Below are positions 57,474 to 64,000 of a stretch of DNA of 64,000 nucleotides, piece by piece. The notes beneath the pieces were generated by a model. The model did not search any database and was not told where the DNA came from. It saw only the letters and a list, made by a program, of their open reading frames with translations. The stretch's first letter is position 1; the number at the start of each line of letters is the position of its first letter. The stretch comes from Nocardiopsis sp. NRRL B-16309 (GTDB lineage: Bacteria; Actinomycetota; Actinomycetes; Streptosporangiales; Streptosporangiaceae). The stretch spans positions 384,420 to 448,419 of the forward strand of contig NZ_LGEC01000114.1 in NCBI RefSeq assembly GCF_001279585.1. Direction: 5' to 3'. The translations under genes were made by a program, and so were the position numbers.

Positions 57474-58064
57474 ATGGCCACGAACGCACGTGCCGAGCAG
57501 CGCGAGCGGACCCGCAGGACCCTGGTCGCGCACGGCCGCCGGCTCTTCGCCGAACGCGGCTACGCGGACGTGGGGCTGGCCGAGGTCGTCGCTGCCGCCT
57601 CGGTGACCAAGGGCGCGCTCTACCACCACTTCACGGGCAAGGCCGACCTGTTCCGCGCCGTCCTCGACGAGGTCCAGGGCGAGGTGGCGGACGCGGTGGC
57701 CGCGCGCGCCGACGCCCGCGAGGACCCCTGGGACCGGCTCACGGCGGGCTGCCGGGCCTTCCTCACCGCGAGCACGGCACCGGACGTCCAGCGGATCATG
57801 CTCGTCGACGGGCCGGCGGTCCTGGGGTGGAGCGAGTGGCGCGCCCTGGACGAGGCCTCCTCCGCGCGGCACCTGCACGAGGCGCTGAGCGCCCTGGTGG
57901 CTGCGGGCGTCCTGCCCGAGCAGCCGGTGGCACCCGTGGCCCGCCTGCTGTCCGGGGCGATGAACGAGGCGGCCCTGTGGCTGGCCGGCTCCCCCTCCCC
58001 GACCGGGCTGGAGGACGTGTGGGCGGCGCTCTCGCGCATGCTGGAGTCGCTGCGCGCCGACTGA
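57474..58064 (+). CDS. TetR-family regulator beside the VOC gene
   Basis: 196 residues from ATG 57474 (GGAGGA before). RTLVAHGRRLFAERGYADVG and VVAAASVTKGALYHHFTGKA are the DNA-binding domain. The C-terminal domain shows HEALSALVAAGVLPEQPVAP. Expected to bind the two palindromes just upstream, repressing itself and the VOC gene. The inducer is unknown. Confidence 0.9.
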   Translation: MATNARAEQRERTRRTLVAHGRRLFAERGYADVGLAEVVAAASVTKGALYHHFTGKADLFRAVLDEVQGEVADAVAARADAREDPWDRLTAGCRAFLTASTAPDVQRIMLVDGPAVLGWSEWRALDEASSARHLHEALSALVAAGVLPEQPVAPVARLLSGAMNEAALWLAGSPSPTGLEDVWAALSRMLESLRAD

Positions 58065-58103
58065 GGTACCGGTCCGCGCCCGCCGAACGCTATCGTGACG
58101 GGC

Positions 58104-58604
58104 ATGTCGGAGACCTCGCAAACCGAGACCCCACAGGCGGATCAGGAGTTCCGGGCCGACTTCGTCCGCCGCTTCTCCGAGTTCTGGCAGTCCCAGGGCC
58201 GCCCCCGCGCCGAGGGGCGCATCGTGGGATTCCTGCTGGTCGCCGACCGGGAGGCGGTCGGCGCCGAGGAGGTCGCCGAGGGGGCCGGGGTCAGCCGGGG
58301 ATCGGTCTCGGAGTCCGTGCGCCGCCTGCGGGACCTGGGGTTCGTGACGCTGGTCGAGGCGCCCGACCGGCGTTCCCGGCTGATCACCATGGACGAGGAC
58401 GTGTGGGGCGGCTTCCTGCGCAACGAGCGCGGCTACCTGCGCGACCAGCGCGATCTGGCCGCGTCGGCGCTGGAGCGCCTGCCGCACCTGGGCGCGCCCG
58501 CGCGCACCAGGCTGCGCAACATGCACGACTACATGGCCTGGCTCGACGACTACCACGACACGCTCCTCGCCCACTGGGAGGAGTACAAGGCGCGCCGCGA
58601 CTGA
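58104..58604 (+). CDS. GbsR/MarR-type transcriptional regulator
   Basis: 166 residues. EFRADFVRRFSEFWQSQGRP, RIVGFLLVADREAVGAEEVA and GVSRGSVSESVRRLRDLGFV form a winged helix as in GbsR, the osmolyte-related MarR-like group. The C-terminal half is helical, probably for dimerisation. 39 bases after the TetR gene, so perhaps read together. Confidence 0.85.
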   Translation: MSETSQTETPQADQEFRADFVRRFSEFWQSQGRPRAEGRIVGFLLVADREAVGAEEVAEGAGVSRGSVSESVRRLRDLGFVTLVEAPDRRSRLITMDEDVWGGFLRNERGYLRDQRDLAASALERLPHLGAPARTRLRNMHDYMAWLDDYHDTLLAHWEEYKARRD

Positions 58605-58785
58605 GCCGACCCGGTCGCGGCCGGCCGAACCGGACGGGACCGGCCGGGGCTCACGCGCCCTCTCGTACGAGGTCGGCCGCGGTGCCGGCCGCACGGGACG
58701 GGCGGAGACCGGGACGGGCGGGGCTCAGCCCCTCCGGTGTGCGGTGACCGGCGGTCGGTGTGCACGAGCCGGACGGGTCCGGGGC

Positions 58786-59592
58786 TCAGGCCCTCTCGTG
58801 CGGGATGACCAGCGGTGTCCGCGTGCGCGGGTCCGGCACGACGTCGCAGGGCAGCCCGAACACCGCCTCCACCAGCTCAGCGGTGACCACTGAGCCGGGC
58901 GGACCGTCGGCGACCACTCGCCCGCCGCTCATCATCACCAGCCGGGTCGCGAACCGGGCGGCCTGCGCCAGGTCGTGCAGGACGGCGACGACCGTGCGGC
59001 CGCCCCGGTGCAGGGCGGCGAACAGCTCCAGCAGGTCGTACTGGTGGGCGATGTCCAGGAAGGTGGTGGGCTCGTCCAGCAGCAGGACCCCGGTGTCCTG
59101 GGCCAGCACCATCGCCACCCACGCCCGCTGGCGCTGACCGCCCGAGAGCGCGCCCACCTGCGAGTCCGCCAGCGCGGTCAGGCCGGTGAGCTCCAGGGCC
59201 CGGCCGATCGCCTCCTCGTCCTCGGGGCTCCACTGCCGCAGCAGGGTCCGGTGCGGGAAGCGGCCCCGGGCGGCCAGCGCGCGCACGGTGATGCCCTCGG
59301 GGGCGATCGGGCTCTGCGGCAGCAGCGCGAGCCTGCGGGCGACCGCCTTGGCGCGCTGCGCGCGGATGTCGGCGCCGTGGAGCAGCACCCGGCCCGCCGT
59401 CGGCGCGTTGACCCGCCCCAGCGCCTTGAGCAATGTGGACTTGCCGCACCCGTTGGGGCCGACGATGACCGTGAACTCGCCCTCGGCCACCGCCAGGTCC
59501 AGCTCGTGCACGACCGGCTCGCCTCCGTACCCGAGCGTCAGGCCCTCCGCCGCCAGGACAGGTCCCTCGTTCACAGCTTTCCCCTTCGCCAT
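58786..59592 (-). CDS. Iron-siderophore ABC transporter ATP-binding protein
   Basis: 268 residues. Walker A VIVGPNGCGKSTLLKAL, Q-loop LLPQSPIAPEG, signature LSGGQRQRAWVAMVLAQDT, Walker B VLLLDEPTTFLDIAHQYDLL, and the switch His in VAVLHDLAQAARFATRLV are typical of FecE/FhuC-type ATPases. It starts inside the permease gene (22-base overlap). Last gene of the uptake operon. Confidence 0.94.
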   Translation of the reverse strand: MAKGKAVNEGPVLAAEGLTLGYGGEPVVHELDLAVAEGEFTVIVGPNGCGKSTLLKALGRVNAPTAGRVLLHGADIRAQRAKAVARRLALLPQSPIAPEGITVRALAARGRFPHRTLLRQWSPEDEEAIGRALELTGLTALADSQVGALSGGQRQRAWVAMVLAQDTGVLLLDEPTTFLDIAHQYDLLELFAALHRGGRTVVAVLHDLAQAARFATRLVMMSGGRVVADGPPGSVVTAELVEAVFGLPCDVVPDPRTRTPLVIPHERA

Positions 59593-60671
59593 TCTCTGAT
59601 GAGCAGGTAGCCCAGGTAGACGCCGCCGAAGCCCAGGGTGAACAGGCCCACCGGCAGGCCGTTGCCGATCGGCGACTGCTGGACGGCCAGGTCGGCCAGG
59701 ACCAGCAGGAGGGCACCGACCACGGCGGCCACGGCCAGGTTGGGCCCGGGGGCGCCGGTCGTCCTGCGCGCGATCTGCGGCGCGGTCAGGGCGACGAACG
59801 CGATCGGCCCGGCGACGCTGACCGCGGCGGCGGTGAGCACGACCGACAGGCTGATCGCGGCCGTGCGGGTGGACCGGGCGCGCCCGCCCAGGGCGTCGGC
59901 GAGCTCGTCGCCCATCTCGTTCACCGCGACCGCGCCGGCGATCAGCAGGACCAGCGGCACCGCCAGGACGAGGACGCCCCAGATGACGGCGGCGTGCTCC
60001 CAGGAGCGGGCGCCCAGGCTGCCGTACAGGTAGGAGTGGAGGACGCTGGCCTGGTCGCGGGCCATCACCGAGACCACGAACTCGCTGACGGCGTGCGCCA
60101 TCGCCGCCACGCCGATCCCGGCGATGATCAGGCGTCCGGGGTGGCGCAGCCCGGTCCCGGTGGCGGTGGCCACGATCACCATGGCCAGGGCCGCCCCGCC
60201 CAGGGCACCCAGGGGCACGGGCACGATGCCGGGCAGTACCAGCGCGGCGATGGCCGCGCCCGCTCCGGCGCCGGCGCCCAGGCCGATCACGTCGGGGCTG
60301 CCCAGCGGGTTGCGGGTGACGGACTGGAAGAGCGCCCCGGCCAGGCCGAGGGCGGCGCCGGTCCCGGCGGCCACGGCCAGGCGCGGGCCGCGCAACCGGT
60401 CCAGGACGAAGGTCTCGGTGGCCTCGCCTCCGCCGGCGACCACGGTGGGCAGCCGGGTCAGCGGAACGCCCAGGCGGCCCAGGCTCAGGGTGGCGGCCGC
60501 GGCGGCGGCCAGCAGCACGAGCAGGACCGCGGCGACCAGCAGGGAGCGCGGGTGGACGGGCAGTGCCACCGCGCGGCCCAGCCGGAGGACGCGCTGCCCG
60601 GACGCCGCGCGATCCGGGGCGGTGGCCGGTTCGGCCGCCGACGCGCGGCGGGTGGACAGGGCCGGTCTCAT
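59571..60671 (-). CDS. Iron-siderophore ABC permease, FecCD family
   Basis: 366 residues from ATG 60671, with about nine membrane spans. LRGPRLAVAAGTGAALGLAG, LFQSVTRNPLGSPDVIGLG and VAGPIAFVALTAPQIARR are FecCD signatures. A 40-residue polar N-terminus is extra. The start overlaps the previous permease (ATGA). With the other permease it forms the heterodimeric channel. The frame open upstream of 60671 is antisense to nothing real and was rejected. Confidence 0.93.
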   Translation of the reverse strand: MRPALSTRRASAAEPATAPDRAASGQRVLRLGRAVALPVHPRSLLVAAVLLVLLAAAAAATLSLGRLGVPLTRLPTVVAGGGEATETFVLDRLRGPRLAVAAGTGAALGLAGALFQSVTRNPLGSPDVIGLGAGAGAGAAIAALVLPGIVPVPLGALGGAALAMVIVATATGTGLRHPGRLIIAGIGVAAMAHAVSEFVVSVMARDQASVLHSYLYGSLGARSWEHAAVIWGVLVLAVPLVLLIAGAVAVNEMGDELADALGGRARSTRTAAISLSVVLTAAAVSVAGPIAFVALTAPQIARRTTGAPGPNLAVAAVVGALLLVLADLAVQQSPIGNGLPVGLFTLGFGGVYLGYLLIREWRRGKL

Positions 60672-61690
60672 GTGGTCTCCCGCATGCGGCGGACGGCGTA
60701 CAACAGGACGGGGGCGCCCACGAACGCGGTGACGACGCCGACCATGAGCTCGGTGGGGCGGACGATCGTGCGCGCCACGACGTCGGCCACCAGGAGCAGG
60801 GTCGGGCCGGCCAGGAGCGCGAAGGGGACCTGGGCGCGAAAGTCCACGCCCACCAGGGCGCGCACCACGTGCGGGACGGCCAGGCCGACGAAGGCGATGG
60901 GGCCTGCGGCCGCGGTGGCGCCGGCGGCCAGCACCGTGGCCGCCAGGAGCCCGCCCGAGCGCACCCACGCGGTGTTGGCGCCGGTGGCCACGGCCGCCTC
61001 CTCGCCCAGGGCCAGGGCGTTGAGCCCGCCGGAGACGGCCAGGCCCAGGGCGGTTCCCGCGGCCACGACCGGCAGGACGGAGACGACGACGTCGAAGTCC
61101 CGGCCGGCGAGCGAGCCGACCACCCAGTGGCGGTAGCTGTCGAAGACGTCGGGGAAGGTCAGCCCGAGGGCCTGGACGTAGGCCGTGAGCACGGCCGAGA
61201 CCACCGCTCCCGCCAGCACCAGGCGGACCATGCCGCCGTCGCCGCCCCGGCTGCCCACGGCGTGCGCGGTCAGTCCGGCCAGGACGGCTCCGGGCAGCGC
61301 CCACCACACGGTCGCCGTGACCGACGTGGGGCCGAGCACGGCGGTGGCGGTCACCACCGCGGCGGCGGCGCCCGCGTTGACGCCCAGGAGCCCGGGGTCG
61401 GCGAGCGGATTGCGGGTCACGCCCTGCATGAGGGTGCCGGACAGCGCCAGCGCCGCCCCGGCGACGATGCCCAGGACGGTGCGGGGGTAGCGGCTCTCCA
61501 CCACCGTGGCGGTGAAGCCGTCGGCGTCGCCGGTCAGGACCCGCCACACCTCCAGGGGCGTGGTGGGCTTGCTGCCCAGGACGAGGCTGAGGAGGACCGC
61601 CCCCGCCAGCGCCGCCGCACCCGCGCCGATCACGGCGAGGGTGCGGGCGGGCCGGGTCCGGGGCGGTGTCGCGATGGTCTTCACGGTCAC
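60668..61690 (-). CDS. Iron-siderophore ABC permease, FecCD family
   Basis: 340 residues. GTG 61690 or 61684 could be the start; both are near the stop of the binding-protein gene. PRTVLGIVAGAALALSGTLM, GVTRNPLADPGLLGVNAGAA and AAGPIAFVGLAVPHVVRALV are FecCD signatures, with about nine membrane spans. Second gene of the operon. Confidence 0.93.
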   Translation of the reverse strand: MTVKTIATPPRTRPARTLAVIGAGAAALAGAVLLSLVLGSKPTTPLEVWRVLTGDADGFTATVVESRYPRTVLGIVAGAALALSGTLMQGVTRNPLADPGLLGVNAGAAAAVVTATAVLGPTSVTATVWWALPGAVLAGLTAHAVGSRGGDGGMVRLVLAGAVVSAVLTAYVQALGLTFPDVFDSYRHWVVGSLAGRDFDVVVSVLPVVAAGTALGLAVSGGLNALALGEEAAVATGANTAWVRSGGLLAATVLAAGATAAAGPIAFVGLAVPHVVRALVGVDFRAQVPFALLAGPTLLLVADVVARTIVRPTELMVGVVTAFVGAPVLLYAVRRMRETT

Positions 61691-61704
61691 CCGGTCGGTC
61701 GGTG

Positions 61705-62769
61705 TCAGTCGTCGAGCTGCGCGGCGGCCTCGTCGATGAGGGGGACGTAGCGCTCCAGCACCCACGGGACGGTCAGCGGGTTGATGATGGAGGAGGCGGT
61801 GACGAAGGAGGGGTCGTCACTGGCGACCACGGAGCCGCGCTCGATGGCGGGGATGGCGCCGTACAGGTCCTGCGCCTCGATCTCGGCGCGGGTCTCGGGG
61901 TCGCTGTAGAACGTGAAGACGAGGTCGCTGTCGGCGATGGTGTCGGCGTTCTCCAGTCCGATGACGGCCGAGTCGGTGCCCTCGGTCTCGGGCAGGTCCT
62001 CCACGACCGGGTCGACGGTCAGGCCGAGCCCCCGCACCATGGCCACGCGCTGCTCGTCGGGCAGGAACACGCCGAGCGTGCCCGGGCCGTCGGTGTAGAT
62101 GTAGGAGAAGGTCAGGTCGGCGAAGTCCGGGTTGGCCTCCGCGGCCTCGGCGAACCGCCCCTCGATGTCCTCGATGAGCCCGGCGGCCTCCTCCGGCTGG
62201 CCGAGCGCCTCGCCGATGATCTCGATCTGCTGGTCCCAGTCGGTGCTCCAGGGCAGGTCGGGGTAGGCGACCGTGGGGGCGATGTCGGTCAGGACGTCGT
62301 ACTGCTCCTGGGTGACACCGGACCAGGGGGCGAGGATGACGTCGGGTTCGAGCTCGATGATCGCCTCGAAGTCGATGTCGTCGGCTCCGGCGAACTGGGC
62401 GGGCAGTTCCTCGCCCGACTCGGTGACCGCCTCGTGGATCCACGGCAGGTAGCCGGTGTCGTCGCTGCCCCACTCGTAGCTCTCGATGCCCACGGGCACC
62501 ACGCCGAGGGCGATCGAGGTCTCGGTCGAGCCCTGGCCGAGGGTGACCACGCGCTCGGGCTGCTCGGGGATCTCGGCGGTGCCGAGGGCGCTGTCGATGC
62601 TCACCGGGAAGGCTCCGTCGGCGGTGCCGCCGCCCTCGCCCCCGGTGTCCTCCGCGCTGTCCGCGCCGCAGGCGGCCAGGCCCAGGGCCAGGAGGGTGGT
62701 CAGTCCGAGGCCGCCGACGCGGCGGAGGGTCGAGGTCGAGTCCATGGTTGAGGCTGCTTTCTTCGTCAT
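61705..62769 (-). CDS. Iron-siderophore substrate-binding lipoprotein
   Basis: 354 residues. Signal peptide with the lipobox LGLAAC (Cys about residue 33); a Gly/Thr/Glu-rich linker; the FepB/FhuD-type domain with AEIPEQPERVVTLGQGSTET, IIELEPDVILAPWSGVTQEQ, and DLPWSTDWDQQIEIIGEALG. It captures ferric siderophore at the outer face of the membrane. ATG 62769 was chosen; ATG 62745 is possible. First gene of the uptake operon, behind an iron box. Confidence 0.93.
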   Translation of the reverse strand: MTKKAASTMDSTSTLRRVGGLGLTTLLALGLAACGADSAEDTGGEGGGTADGAFPVSIDSALGTAEIPEQPERVVTLGQGSTETSIALGVVPVGIESYEWGSDDTGYLPWIHEAVTESGEELPAQFAGADDIDFEAIIELEPDVILAPWSGVTQEQYDVLTDIAPTVAYPDLPWSTDWDQQIEIIGEALGQPEEAAGLIEDIEGRFAEAAEANPDFADLTFSYIYTDGPGTLGVFLPDEQRVAMVRGLGLTVDPVVEDLPETEGTDSAVIGLENADTIADSDLVFTFYSDPETRAEIEAQDLYGAIPAIERGSVVASDDPSFVTASSIINPLTVPWVLERYVPLIDEAAAQLDD

Positions 62770-62880
62770 GAGGGAGTGGCCGCGTCGTACCCCGCGGGCC
62801 GATCCGTGCGGGGGAGGGTGACCCCAGGGGGCACACGGACGCATGGGACACACGGACACCACGGGAGAATTCCGGCGAAC

Positions 62881-62916
62881 GAAGGTTAGTCTAACCTCAC
62901 CTCCAGCTCATTTCAA
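62881..62916 (-). promoter_or_regulatory. IdeR/DmdR iron box and promoter of the uptake operon
   Basis: On the minus strand TTGAAA (62911-62916), 17 bases, and TAGACT (62888-62893) form a well-spaced promoter. The palindrome AAGGTTAGTCTAACCT (62882-62897) covers the -10 and matches the known IdeR/DtxR box (TTAGGTTAGSCTAACCTAA) at 15 of 19 positions over 62881-62899. Iron repression is expected. Confidence 0.88.
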
Positions 62917-63044
62917 AAATTCTGAACCCCACCGGCCCCGCTGGGACCGCACGCGACCGCGGGATCCCCTGCTCCGCCGCGCGCCCGGGTTGCGGCGCCG
63001 CCCGGCGGAGGATACGCAAGGGGGACGACGACGAAGGGGTGGGT

Positions 63045-63839
63045 ATGTGCCTGAACGGAACCGGTGAGACCGTCCGCTCACGCGGTGGGGCAGCGGCCCC
63101 GGCCGGTGCGCGCACCGCGCCGGCCGCTCCAGGACCCGCGGGGTTCCGGCACGTGGCGGACCTGAGCCATGTGGTCTCCCCGGCCATGCCGGGCTGGGAC
63201 GACGACAAGCCGCGGCGTGAGACGCTCGCCGGGCCCGCTCCGGACGGCGAGTTCGGCTTCTACCTCCAGAGGTGGACGTTCAGTGAGCACACCGGCACCC
63301 ACCTGGACGCGCCGGGCCACGTGATCGGCGGCGGCCGCATGGTCCCCGACATCCGCCCGGAGGAGCTGGTGGTCCCGGCCGCGGTGATCGACATCCGCGC
63401 CCGCGCGGCCGAGGACCCGGACACGGCGGTGACCGTGGACGACGTCCTGGCGTTCGAGAAGGCGCACGGCGAGATCCCGCCCGGCGCGGCCGTGCTGATG
63501 AACTCGGGCTGGAGCGAGCGCTGGGAGCGCGGGGACGAGGCGGTGCGCGGGGTGGCGGAGGACGGCTCGTGGCACTTCCCGGGCTTCGGGCCGGAGGCCT
63601 GCGAGTTCCTGGTCTCCCGCCGGGCGATCACCGGGGTGGGCGTGGACACGCTCAGCACCGACCCGGGGAACTCGGCGGACTTCCCCGCGCACGAGGTCGT
63701 CGGCCGGGCCGACCGCTGGGGGCTGGAGGCCCTGACCGGCCTGGACCGGCTGCCGCCGACCGGCGCCCTGCTCAGCGTCGGCGTCCTGCCCGGCCTGGAC
63801 GCCTCCGGCGGCCCCAGCCGCGTCCTCGCCCTCTGGTGA
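63045..63839 (+). CDS. Cyclase-family hydrolase (kynurenine formamidase-like)
   Basis: 264 residues from ATG 63045 (GAAGGGG before it). HVADLSHVVSPAMPGWDDDK and the metal motif SEHTGTHLDAPGHVIGGG (HxGTHxDxPxH) define the family; GAAVLMNSGWSERW and GVGVDTLSTDPGNSADFPAH follow. It hydrolyses amides or lactones such as N-formylkynurenine, or isatin-type rings. No other pathway gene is near, so the substrate is open. Confidence 0.9.
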   Translation: MCLNGTGETVRSRGGAAAPAGARTAPAAPGPAGFRHVADLSHVVSPAMPGWDDDKPRRETLAGPAPDGEFGFYLQRWTFSEHTGTHLDAPGHVIGGGRMVPDIRPEELVVPAAVIDIRARAAEDPDTAVTVDDVLAFEKAHGEIPPGAAVLMNSGWSERWERGDEAVRGVAEDGSWHFPGFGPEACEFLVSRRAITGVGVDTLSTDPGNSADFPAHEVVGRADRWGLEALTGLDRLPPTGALLSVGVLPGLDASGGPSRVLALW

Positions 63840-63861
63840 CCCCCGCGACCGCCCGGACCAC

Positions 63862-64000
63862 TCAGGCGGAACGCCGGTCCGACTCCTCGTCCGGCGGCGT
63901 GCGCGGCACGATCGTGGGGTTCACGTTGTCGATCACCGTCTCCCGCGTAATGATCACCTGACCCACATCCTCACGCGAAGGCACCTCATACATCACCGAC
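63862..64000 (-). CDS. clpX: ClpX, C-terminal end only
   Basis: The last 46 codons read VMYEVPSREDVGQVIITRET, then VIDNVNPTIVPRTPPDEESD, ending RRSA. This is the characteristic C-terminus of ClpX, the unfoldase of the ClpXP protease. The gene enters from the right edge on the minus strand and converges with the cyclase gene. Confidence 0.88.
   Translation of the reverse strand, partial: SVMYEVPSREDVGQVIITRETVIDNVNPTIVPRTPPDEESDRRSA

Noticed and set aside
1..64000. CRISPR arrays and tRNA genes
   Set aside because: No regularly spaced short repeats were seen; the repeats at 9166-9865 are coding. I recognised no tRNA cloverleaf, even at the mobile element borders, which use rnpB.

Overview
The window is about 72% G+C, almost fully coding, with GTG and TTG starts and ATGA/GTGA/TGATG overlaps. 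Its families (a SARP/AfsR regulator, a DrrAB exporter, many TetR regulators, an IdeR-type iron box, and an integrative element with an FtsK-like transfer protein) point to a filamentous actinomycete. Nocardiopsis or a relative is my best guess, but only from gene content.

Layout. 1-16 kb is chromosome: a PH-domain protein pair, a DrrA/DrrB exporter convergent with a 1124-residue SARP regulator, a PEBP-type lipoprotein with an acidic insert, a 943-residue repeat-rich membrane protein, a SulP transporter fused to a beta carbonic anhydrase, and a macrolide-phosphotransferase-like gene. 16.2-36.4 kb is mobile DNA inserted at the 3' end of rnpB (RNase P RNA, minus strand, 36384-36772). The rnpB 3' end occurs three times (16311, 20652, 36378), and each copy is preceded by an integrase 3' end: two are short remnants and the third is intact. 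I read this as stepwise accretion of elements in one site. The inner, decayed element (16.3-20.7 kb) keeps a ScoMcrA-like HNH nuclease, an AT-rich membrane protein gene and a GntR-Nudix pair that recalls KorSA and Pif of pSAM2. The outer element (20.7-36.4 kb) looks complete: a ribbon-helix-helix repressor with twin operators in front of a rightward transfer operon (Spd-like membrane proteins, TraB/FtsK), then regulators and small genes, then a leftward replication operon (Xis-like protein, zinc-ribbon protein, P4/D5-type helicase) beside a large inverted repeat that may be the origin, and finally a cI-like regulator and tyrosine integrase.

36.8-44 kb returns to housekeeping chromosome: histidine phosphatase, zinc-ribbon coiled-coil protein and Nif3-like protein in one operon, endonuclease IV, and Tex. 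44-49 kb holds a CocE-type hydrolase with an ATP-grasp enzyme, and a type-B carboxylesterase. 49-56 kb is a probable TetR regulon for acyl-CoA catabolism: two SDRs, an APH-fold kinase and an acyl-CoA dehydrogenase in one operon, a quinone oxidoreductase upstream, and a TetR gene. Similar 18-bp palindromes lie at the three promoters. 56-58.6 kb has an HD hydrolase, a VOC protein divergent from a second TetR over a double palindrome, and a GbsR/MarR-type regulator. 58.8-62.8 kb is an iron-siderophore ABC operon under an IdeR-like box. The window ends with a cyclase-family hydrolase and the 3' end of clpX.

How parts work together. The rnpB sequence is restored at the right junction, so the array should leave RNase P intact. 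The outer element has recognisable parts for excision, replication and spread. The 49-56 kb genes resemble kinase plus dehydrogenase routes for hydroxyacyl-CoA breakdown. All functions are inferred from sequence by eye; no database search was run.
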